From Bacillota bacterium (lineage in GTDB: Bacteria > Bacillota > Bacilli > Paenibacillales > UBA4045): a stretch of DNA of 64,000 nt. The notes beneath the pieces were generated by a model that was given only the letters and a program-made list of their open reading frames with translations, was not told where the DNA came from and did no database searches. Positions within the stretch are counted from its first letter, which is position 1; every line of letters starts with the position of its first letter. The translations under genes and the position numbers were made by a program. The DNA is taken from positions 186,001 to 250,000 of the forward strand of contig JAEZQY010000059.1 of assembly GCA_023441055.1 (NCBI GenBank), read 5' to 3'. Below are positions 58,168 through 64,000 of the stretch, piece by piece.

Positions 58168-59313
58168 ATGAAGAATAATACTATTCCTATCGTTGTAGTT
58201 ACGGATGATAACTATGCGCAACATCTAGGCGTAATGCTGACTTCATTGTATGAGACCACTCAGCATAAGGAACGTATTCGTGTGTACACATTAACCAATT
58301 CCCTGTCTACAGCCAATATTAAAGCGTTGGAGCAGATCACTAACTCCTATGGATCCTCAATTGACTTTTTGAAAGTGGACTCATCGATTTTCTCTAGCTT
58401 CGGCGTCCGTAATCGGATGAGTCATGCGGCGTATTACAAGCTGGCTATCCCAGGATTGTTCAAAGATGTGGCCGACAAGGTGATATTCTTAGATTGCGAT
58501 CTGATTGTAAGTGAAGATATTGCAGATTTATGGAACACCGATGTGTCTAATCATGCACTTGCAGCGGTCAAGGAGCCTTTGTTTAATCGGCATGAGCAGT
58601 TGCTTATGCCTTCGCATGCATCATTTTTTAACTCTGGCATTATGGTCATTAATATACAAGCATGGCATAAGTCGAATGTCTTTGAGCGTAGTATGGAATT
58701 CTTGACGGAGAATTCCCACAAGATCAGCTTGCATGATCAAGACGCTCTTAATGCGGTCTTGTACGATCACTGGACTGAGCTTCATCCCAGGTGGAATTTT
58801 ATCTCGCTCTTCTTGCAATTGAATCACGAGCAATTGGGCTGGACGGAAGTGTTGTGGAATGAGGTCATTCACAATCCGGCCATCATCCATTATTCTACAA
58901 CGAAACCATGGTACTATCTTAATGATCATCCGAACAAGGATAAATACTATGATTATCTCGAGTTGACGCCTTGGCGGGATTATGTGCCCCCAGATCTGAT
59001 GCATGCTCTCAATTTGTTCAACAAGCCTCAGATCATAGTATATGGGACAGGCTCCGGAGGAGAGCGGGTTCACGCTAAACTGCGGGATCATCAGGTTGAA
59101 ATTACTTATTATGTTGATAGTGACTCTGCTAAGTGGGACGGCAGCTTCTACGGCAGGCCCATCCATTCGCCCGAGGCATTGATGTCTGAGGATCGGCATC
59201 AAGTCGCAATCTTCATTGCTAGCTATACATATTATGATGAGATTGCATCTCAGCTCACGCGCATGGGATTTCGTGAAGGAGAACACTATATAGCTGGATT
59301 CGGAAGAAGGTAG
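58168..59313 (+). CDS. GT8 family glycosyltransferase with C-terminal Rossmann module
   Basis: About 381 residues from ATG 58168 (CGAGGAG 7 bases upstream; ATG 58141 lies within the previous gene). The GT8 core has VTDDNYAQHLGVMLTSLYE, KVIFLDCDLIVSEDIADLW (DxD near residue 109), FFNSGIMVINIQAW and HDQDALNAVLYDHW, as in LPS galactosyl- and glucosyltransferases. From about 285: QIIVYGTGSGGERVHAKLRD, TYYVDSDSAKWDG, IHSPEALMSEDRHQVAIFIA and QLTRMGFREGEHYI, the shared Rossmann module. Retaining transfer of glucose or galactose is likely (family knowledge). Confidence 0.88.
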   Translation: MKNNTIPIVVVTDDNYAQHLGVMLTSLYETTQHKERIRVYTLTNSLSTANIKALEQITNSYGSSIDFLKVDSSIFSSFGVRNRMSHAAYYKLAIPGLFKDVADKVIFLDCDLIVSEDIADLWNTDVSNHALAAVKEPLFNRHEQLLMPSHASFFNSGIMVINIQAWHKSNVFERSMEFLTENSHKISLHDQDALNAVLYDHWTELHPRWNFISLFLQLNHEQLGWTEVLWNEVIHNPAIIHYSTTKPWYYLNDHPNKDKYYDYLELTPWRDYVPPDLMHALNLFNKPQIIVYGTGSGGERVHAKLRDHQVEITYYVDSDSAKWDGSFYGRPIHSPEALMSEDRHQVAIFIASYTYYDEIASQLTRMGFREGEHYIAGFGRR

Positions 59314-59349
59314 TAACGGTCCACGACAAAAAATGAAGTGAGAAGGTTT

Positions 59350-60291
59350 ATGATGAGCAGACAAGCGCATCCCTATACACAATATTGGGATACACAGGGC
59401 ACGCGAGTGATTGAATGCCAGGAATGTGGATTCAAGCATGTTGACCCGCTACCTTCAGCCGAACAGCTGACAGCGTATTATCGGGATCATTACTATCAGC
59501 AAGTAAAGCCCTTTAACTATGGAGCTGTAACAACTGAATATCTACAGCGGAACATCACACGGACCTTGCAAAATCAACAATATAGAAATACCTACGAGAA
59601 AACAGTGGAGTTGCTTCGGGAAAAAGGAACGACTAATCGAGTCTTACTAGATATCGGCGCAGGCAATAGCATACTTGCAGTTCTCTATCAGCATGAGGGC
59701 TGGAGATGTGTAGTCGTCGAGCCTAATGCTGAAGCGGCAGATTTCCTACGGAAGCATCGACTAGATGTGATTGAACGATACGTATATGATATGACGCAAT
59801 TCGCTGATGATACATTCGACTTCATAAATTTACGTTTTGTACTAGAACATATAGTTAATCCGATCAAGATGATACAGGAGATCTGTCGGGTACTGAAGCC
59901 CGGCGGCGTCTTCAGAGTATGTGTACCGAATGACTTCAGTGTTGGTCAACTGGCTTACCATGAATATGTTGGCAATGATGAGATCCCATGGGTGGCTACA
60001 CCGGACCACATTAATTACTTCACGTTCGAGTCGATGAATCGATTGCTCGAGCGATGTGGGCTCCTGGAGTCGTATCGGACAACGACCTTCCCAGTAGAAT
60101 TATTATTACTCGGTGGGATTGACTATTATAATAACAAGGAAGAGAGCAGCAAGGTCGGGGCATTCATTAAGCACTTTCAGAATGCCTGGGAGCAGACCGG
60201 TAGGTTGGCACAGTTGAATCAATGGTATGATTCACTGGCGCATATGGGCATGGGACGGTCGGTCGAAATCTATGCAAGGAAAATGGAGTAG
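59350..60291 (+). CDS. SAM-dependent methyltransferase with N-terminal zinc-site remnant
   Basis: About 313 residues; ATG 59350 or 59353, both close behind GAGAAGG. Residues 1-60 have CQECGFKHVDPLPSAEQLTA, which resembles the second half of the zinc ribbon in the 51957 gene, with the first Cys pair lost. The methyltransferase has LLDIGAGNSILAVL (motif I), VVEPNAEA, FINLRFVLEHIVNPIKMIQE and LKPGGVFRVCVPND. There is no C-terminal Rossmann module, in contrast with its neighbours. Probably modifies a sugar in the same glycan. Confidence 0.82.
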   Translation: MMSRQAHPYTQYWDTQGTRVIECQECGFKHVDPLPSAEQLTAYYRDHYYQQVKPFNYGAVTTEYLQRNITRTLQNQQYRNTYEKTVELLREKGTTNRVLLDIGAGNSILAVLYQHEGWRCVVVEPNAEAADFLRKHRLDVIERYVYDMTQFADDTFDFINLRFVLEHIVNPIKMIQEICRVLKPGGVFRVCVPNDFSVGQLAYHEYVGNDEIPWVATPDHINYFTFESMNRLLERCGLLESYRTTTFPVELLLLGGIDYYNNKEESSKVGAFIKHFQNAWEQTGRLAQLNQWYDSLAHMGMGRSVEIYARKME

Positions 60292-60327
60292 CCAGGACCA
60301 AACACGGTTGGGAGAGGAATCTCTATC

Positions 60328-60912
60328 ATGAAATATAGCCAACTATCCGATATACAATATAGTACGGATACGTACAGCATCGTTCCGATCCGCGAAGCGG
60401 ACATGATGGCGATCAAGCAATGGCGCAATGATCAGATGGAAGTGCTGCGTCAGAGCAGACCATTATCGGATGAGGATCAGCTGCGCTATTACAATGGTCC
60501 GATAAGGGCCTCCTTCGAGCAAGAACAGCCTCGCATCATGCTGTTCAGTTATCTGCTGGATCATCAGCTAATTGGTTATGGCGGATTAACGAATATCGAT
60601 TGGGAGAATAAGCGAGCGGAGATTTCCTATCTACTAGAGACGGGTAGGAGCAAGGAGTCGAACCGCAGGCAATATTCAGACGACTTCTCCAGCTTTCTAG
60701 CTCTAATGAAGCGGATCGCATTCGAAGAGTTGTCGTTCAATCGTCTGTTCACAGAGACGTTCGATATTAGACCCCTACACATTGAGGTACTGGAGAACAA
60801 CGGCTTTCGTTTTGAAGGGCGGATGCGGCTGCATGTGCAAATTCACGGACAATATATAGATTCACTCATTCATGGGTGTCTACATGAGGAGTATGATCAT
60901 GTTCAGAGGTAA
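60328..60912 (+). CDS. GNAT-family N-acetyltransferase (PseH/sugar-acetyltransferase type)
   Basis: 194 residues, GGGAGAGGAA upstream. It has the pattern of RimJ/PseH-like GNAT enzymes: VPIREADMMAIKQWRND, LIGYGGLTNIDWENKRAEIS (acetyl-CoA beta-bulge region) and ELSFNRLFTETFDIRPLHIE, with the terminal ENNGFRFEGRMRLHVQIHGQYIDS. In nonulosonate pathways PseH acetylates the 4-amino group of a UDP-amino sugar. The gene lies just upstream of an SDR::ATP-grasp, HAD and PseI-like cluster, consistent with that role (inferred). It overlaps the next gene by 14 bases. Confidence 0.85.
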   Translation: MKYSQLSDIQYSTDTYSIVPIREADMMAIKQWRNDQMEVLRQSRPLSDEDQLRYYNGPIRASFEQEQPRIMLFSYLLDHQLIGYGGLTNIDWENKRAEISYLLETGRSKESNRRQYSDDFSSFLALMKRIAFEELSFNRLFTETFDIRPLHIEVLENNGFRFEGRMRLHVQIHGQYIDSLIHGCLHEEYDHVQR

Positions 60913-62803
60913 ACGTGTATTCATTAGTGGCGGTGCCGGTGTAATTGGCCGAGAGCTGGTCGACAAGCTGAGTAAGGCTGGAGCCGAATTATTCATCGGG
61001 GATTTGAAGCCGAGACCTTCGGATTGGCCTAGCACGATTCGATATCGGCAGGGCGATCTGAATACAATCGCTCCGGAGGAATTGCAGCAATATGCTCCGA
61101 ATGTATTCTTTCACTTAGCAGCTACATTCGAACGATCGACGGAATCCTATGATTTCTGGCAAGAGAATGATCTGCATAATACACGCCTCAGCCATTACCT
61201 AATGGACGCGCTGAAGGATGTCCAGCAGCTGGAGCGGGTGGTATTCGCCTCCAGCTATTTGATTTATAACCCGGAGCTGTATCAATTTGACGAACCAGCA
61301 GTGACCGCTAGGCCGCTGCTAGAGAGTGATCCAATCTATCCGCGCAATCTATGCGGGATGGCGAAGCTGTCTCATGAGATGGAGCTTCAGTTCTTATCTG
61401 AGCATTCTAGAGCTGGCTATTCGACGGTAAGTGCGCGGATTTACAGAGTATACGGCAAGGATTCCAGAGATATCGTATCGCGATGGATTCGAGCGCTTTT
61501 GAAGGGCGAGACATTGCAAGTGTATCGTAAGGAAGGCATGTTCGATTATATCTACGCTGGGGATGTGGCGGAGGGATTGTTCCGATTGGCCATGTCAGAT
61601 CAGCAGGGGATCGTTAATCTTGGCAATGGACGCGCCAGGAGGGTTGAGGAAGTACTACAGGTGCTGCTCGAGCACTTCCCTGATATGAAGGTGGTTCAGG
61701 GATTCAGTGATATCCCTTATGAGGCATCTGAAGCCGATATGAGCCGATTTCAGCAGTGGACTGGCTGGCGACCGGAGCGCAATCTGGAAGATACGATTCC
61801 AGAGCTGATTGAACATTACCGCAATTCGAGTCTTCAATTAGCGGAAAAACAGGTTAGCGACCGCTCGATTCTCATTTCGAGCGTGTCCAAGAAGGTTCCG
61901 CTGATTCATAGTGTGCGGCAAGCAGCAGAGAAGCTAGGATCCTCATGCTCCGTCATCGGTGCAGACAGCAACGCTGCCTGTATCGGGCAGTATTTTGTCG
62001 ATAAATTCTGGTATATGCCACGTCTCGACGAGCTGAGTCTGAGCGAGCTGTTGCTTTATTGCGAAGTGAATCAGATTCGATCAATCATCCCAACTAGGGA
62101 TGGCGAGTTGTCGTACTTCTCAGCTCATCAAGCGGAGCTGGCTGCTCAGGGTATATCCGTGCTCGTATCGAATCCTGAGGTTGTGCAGCGCTGTATTGAT
62201 AAGTTAGCATTCTACGAGTTCGGCAAGCAGGCGGGCTTCCCGGTCATCCCGACTACGGATAGCATTGGGCAATTGCGGACTGAATCTTATGTGGTTAAGG
62301 AGCGATTTGGCGCAGGTGCCTTACATATCGCAATAGATGTAAGTGAAGAAGTGGCTCAACGTCATGCGAGGCAGCTCGAACACCCCATCTACCAGCCTTA
62401 TATTGAGGGTGTAGAGGTAAGCGCTGATCTCTACGTGGATCGCAAGGGCAAGTGTAAGGGGGTGATTCTACGTAGACGGGAATTGATCGTGAACGGAGAA
62501 TCACAGGTTACAGCAACCTTCCGCAATGACGAGATAGAGCGTCTATGTACTTCATTCGCGGAGCGACTAGGCATCTATGGACATGCTGTCATGCAGCTCT
62601 TCATTGATGACCGGGGCAAGTATCATATCATTGAGTGCAATGCTCGACTCGGTGGCGCATCGAGGCTCAGCTTAGAATCCGGGCTTGATAGCATCTATTG
62701 GTTCTTACTTGAATCGCAAGGCACGAATCTGAATGAATATCCGTTCATCCGATCAGCGCAAGAGAAACGACTGATTCGTTATGCACAGGATGTGATCCAA
62801 TGA
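60899..62803 (+). CDS. Fusion of NAD-dependent epimerase/dehydratase and ATP-grasp domains
   Basis: About 634 residues from ATG 60899 (GAGGA 8 bases upstream). Residues 1 to about 310 are an extended SDR: FISGGAGVIGRELVDKLSKA, LAATFERSTES, ASSYLIYNPELYQFDEPAVT, RNLCGMAKLSHEMEL (an NxxxxAKLS segment where YxxxK is normal, so the Tyr appears replaced) and RIYRVYGKDSRD. Residues about 320-634 are an ATP-grasp protein (LISSVSKKVPLIHSVRQAAE, NQIRSIIPTRDGELSYFSAH, VVKERFGAGALHIA, and the metal site HIIECNARLGGASRLSLESG). It overlaps the HAD gene by 4 bases. It may build an amide- or amine-linked substituent on a sugar; the reaction is unknown. Confidence 0.8.
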   Translation: MFRGKRVFISGGAGVIGRELVDKLSKAGAELFIGDLKPRPSDWPSTIRYRQGDLNTIAPEELQQYAPNVFFHLAATFERSTESYDFWQENDLHNTRLSHYLMDALKDVQQLERVVFASSYLIYNPELYQFDEPAVTARPLLESDPIYPRNLCGMAKLSHEMELQFLSEHSRAGYSTVSARIYRVYGKDSRDIVSRWIRALLKGETLQVYRKEGMFDYIYAGDVAEGLFRLAMSDQQGIVNLGNGRARRVEEVLQVLLEHFPDMKVVQGFSDIPYEASEADMSRFQQWTGWRPERNLEDTIPELIEHYRNSSLQLAEKQVSDRSILISSVSKKVPLIHSVRQAAEKLGSSCSVIGADSNAACIGQYFVDKFWYMPRLDELSLSELLLYCEVNQIRSIIPTRDGELSYFSAHQAELAAQGISVLVSNPEVVQRCIDKLAFYEFGKQAGFPVIPTTDSIGQLRTESYVVKERFGAGALHIAIDVSEEVAQRHARQLEHPIYQPYIEGVEVSADLYVDRKGKCKGVILRRRELIVNGESQVTATFRNDEIERLCTSFAERLGIYGHAVMQLFIDDRGKYHIIECNARLGGASRLSLESGLDSIYWFLLESQGTNLNEYPFIRSAQEKRLIRYAQDVIQ

Positions 62804-63474
62804 TCGTCCCTGTATTCGACTTGGATGATACGTTGTATAACGAGATGACATTCGTGCAGAGCGGGTTCCGCGCAGTTGCACGCTTCCTGCAGGAAGCGCA
62901 AGCTGTCCCGGAGGCGGATATTCTGGCATTCATGCTCGAAGAGCTCACGCTTCATGGCAGAGGCAAGGTGTTCGATCAAGTACTGATGCGCTACAAGATA
63001 CACAGCAAGAGAATGGTGGCAGCCTGCATACAGGTTTACCGCGCTCATGAACCGGATATTGCATTGTATGAGGATGCGGTGCGGGCGATTGAGCGTCTGG
63101 CCGAATATCCAATCTATATCGTAACCGACGGTAATAAACATGTTCAGGCCGCTAAGCTGAAGGCGTTGGGGTTATATGACAATCCACGCATTAGGAAGTG
63201 TTACATCACCAGAAGATACGGGATCCATAATGAGAAGCCTTCGCCTTATTGCTTTCAGCACATCTGTCGATTAGAGGGTGCGATGCCTGAGCAAGTTGTG
63301 TACTTCGGCGATAATCCGCACAAGGATTTCGTCGGAATTAAGCCGCTAGGATTTCGGACAGTGCGAGTCATGAGGGGCGCTCATGCTCATATTAACAAAT
63401 CAGATGAGTTTGAGGCAGAGCTTAGGCTGAATTCGCTCGATGAGTTCGATGCGTTATCCTTCTTCAACCTATAA
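62800..63474 (+). CDS. HAD-superfamily phosphatase
   Basis: 224 residues, ATG overlapping the previous stop. The nucleophile motif VFDLDDTLYNE (Asp 7/9) is at the N-terminus, YIVTDGNKHVQAAKL is motif II, and NEKPSPYCFQHICRLEG plus VVYFGDNPHKDFVGIKPLGF supply motifs III and IV. The cap domain lies between about 15 and 90. Nonulosonate pathways need removal of a phosphate after condensation in some variants, but bacterial NeuB/PseI do this without a separate enzyme; the HAD protein may act on a phosphosugar upstream. Its place between the ATP-grasp fusion and PseI-like genes suggests a dedicated role. Confidence 0.82.
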   Translation: MIVPVFDLDDTLYNEMTFVQSGFRAVARFLQEAQAVPEADILAFMLEELTLHGRGKVFDQVLMRYKIHSKRMVAACIQVYRAHEPDIALYEDAVRAIERLAEYPIYIVTDGNKHVQAAKLKALGLYDNPRIRKCYITRRYGIHNEKPSPYCFQHICRLEGAMPEQVVYFGDNPHKDFVGIKPLGFRTVRVMRGAHAHINKSDEFEAELRLNSLDEFDALSFFNL

Positions 63475-63489
63475 TGGGAGTGAATCGTA

Positions 63490-64000
63490 ATGGGCATACG
63501 GATAGGCAAGCACCAGATCGGCAAGGAGCAACCGCCATTCATCATCGCAGAGATGTCGGGCAATCACAATCAGTCACTGGATAAGGCGCTAGCAATTGTA
63601 GATGCTGCGGCGGAGGCTGGTGTGCATGCACTCAAGATTCAGACGTATACAGCAGACACGATGACGCTGGATATTGACTCCGGCGAGTTTCTGATTGATA
63701 ACCCGGCTAACTTGTGGAAGGGGAAGTCGCTGTACAAGCTTTATCAGGAGGCTTACACGCCATGGGAGTGGCATGAGGCTATCTTCAATAGATGCGCAGA
63801 GCGGGGGATTATCGGGTTCAGCACGCCCTTCGATGAGACAGCAGTAGATTTTCTGGAATCCTTGCAGGTTCCTTGTTATAAGATCGCTTCCTTCGAAAAT
63901 ACAGACATCCCGCTTATTCGCAAAGTAGCGGCAACCGGTAAACCGGTCATCATTTCAACCGGAATGGCAACGATCGCGGAGCTGGATGAGACCGTCCATG
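63490..64000 (+). CDS. PseI-like pseudaminic acid-type synthase (3' partial)
   Basis: Starts at ATG 63490 (GGGAG 9 bases upstream) and is open to the right edge (170 codons seen). The frame reads PFIIAEMSGNHNQSLDKAL, IVDAAAEAGVHALKIQTYTA, GIIGFSTPFDETAVDFLESL, CYKIASFENTDIPLIRKVAA and VIISTGMATIAELDETVH. The MSGNHNQSL motif is typical of PseI (pseudaminic) rather than NeuB (AGVNHNGD). It condenses phosphoenolpyruvate with a 6-deoxy-diacetamido-altrose-like sugar. It is the second nonulosonate synthase in this window; its C-terminal SAF domain lies outside. Confidence 0.88.
   Translation, partial: MGIRIGKHQIGKEQPPFIIAEMSGNHNQSLDKALAIVDAAAEAGVHALKIQTYTADTMTLDIDSGEFLIDNPANLWKGKSLYKLYQEAYTPWEWHEAIFNRCAERGIIGFSTPFDETAVDFLESLQVPCYKIASFENTDIPLIRKVAATGKPVIISTGMATIAELDETVH

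Noticed and set aside
60872..60898. Longer start for the SDR-ATP-grasp fusion
   Set aside because: The extra residues fall before the SDR glycine motif and the GAGGA ribosome site fits ATG 60899.
1..64000. Insertion sequences, prophage, tRNA or rRNA genes
   Set aside because: No transposase, integrase or phage structural motif, no terminal inverted repeats flanking a gene, and no tRNA- or rRNA-like sequence was recognised.

Overview
The window looks like a chromosome segment of a motile, endospore-forming, low-to-mid GC Firmicute of the Paenibacillus type. The evidence is a degS-degU / comFA-comFC / yvyF-flgM-flgN-flgK-flgL-yviE-fliW-csrA-flaG-fliD-fliS-fliT-hag series (the Bacillales arrangement), an alpha/beta-type small acid-soluble spore protein, several secreted proteins with 'copper amine oxidase N-terminal' domains (common in Paenibacillus), frequent TTG/GTG starts and strong AGGAGG-like ribosome sites. 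Every convincing gene lies on the + strand. No tRNA, rRNA, CRISPR array, IS element or prophage gene was seen.

Layout. (1) Bases 1-7411: end of an ABC-exporter glycan locus. It holds the glycan-recognition domain of a Wzt-like ATPase, two small accessory proteins, a DUF4214-methyltransferase, a 1001-residue GT-GT-methyltransferase fusion and a GT4 enzyme. (2) 7412-17601: an AT-rich unit bounded by terminators. It encodes a GT-C-like membrane glycosyltransferase, a GtrA flippase, CDP-dideoxysugar enzymes (RfbH, RfbF, RfbG), a YerE-like thiamine-diphosphate enzyme, an SDR reductase and a GtrB/DPM1-like polyprenyl-phosphate glycosyltransferase. Together they read as synthesis of a branched-chain 3,6-dideoxyhexose (yersiniose-like), its loading on undecaprenyl phosphate, its flipping and its transfer to an extracellular glycan. 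(3) 17.6-20.3 kb: a GT4 enzyme and a WcaJ-like initiating phosphoglycosyltransferase. (4) 20.3-26.5 kb: a secreted protein, SASP, metK and two CuAO-N-domain proteins, one a phosphodiester glycosidase-like protein.

(5) 26.8-32.6 kb, GC-rich: degS-degU, a membrane-anchored hypothetical, a 51-bp tandem repeat, comFA, comFC and yvyF. (6) 32.6-41.3 kb: late flagellar operon with a sigma-D promoter, ending in flagellin. The hag leader has a sigma-D promoter and two GGA-in-loop hairpins that look like CsrA sites, matching the fliW-csrA pair upstream. (7) 41.4-64.0 kb: flagellin glycosylation island. It has a Maf-type transferase, a nonulosonic (legionaminic/sialic-type) acid pathway, numerous glycosyltransferases and methyltransferases, UDP-galactopyranose mutase, a GNAT acetyltransferase, an SDR::ATP-grasp fusion, a HAD phosphatase and the start of a second (PseI-like) nonulosonate synthase that runs off the right edge.

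Most noteworthy: the self-contained dideoxysugar Gtr-type module (with a PemK/MazF-like domain fused to RfbH and no visible E3 reductase); a shared Rossmann module attached to four different glycan enzymes; the CBS-aminotransferase fusion and TIM-barrel enzyme in a nonulosonate operon lacking a recognisable hydrolysing epimerase; and compact RNA/promoter architecture around flgM and hag. Starts were chosen by ribosome-site spacing and often differ from the longest open frame. Functions come from motif recognition by eye, without database searches.
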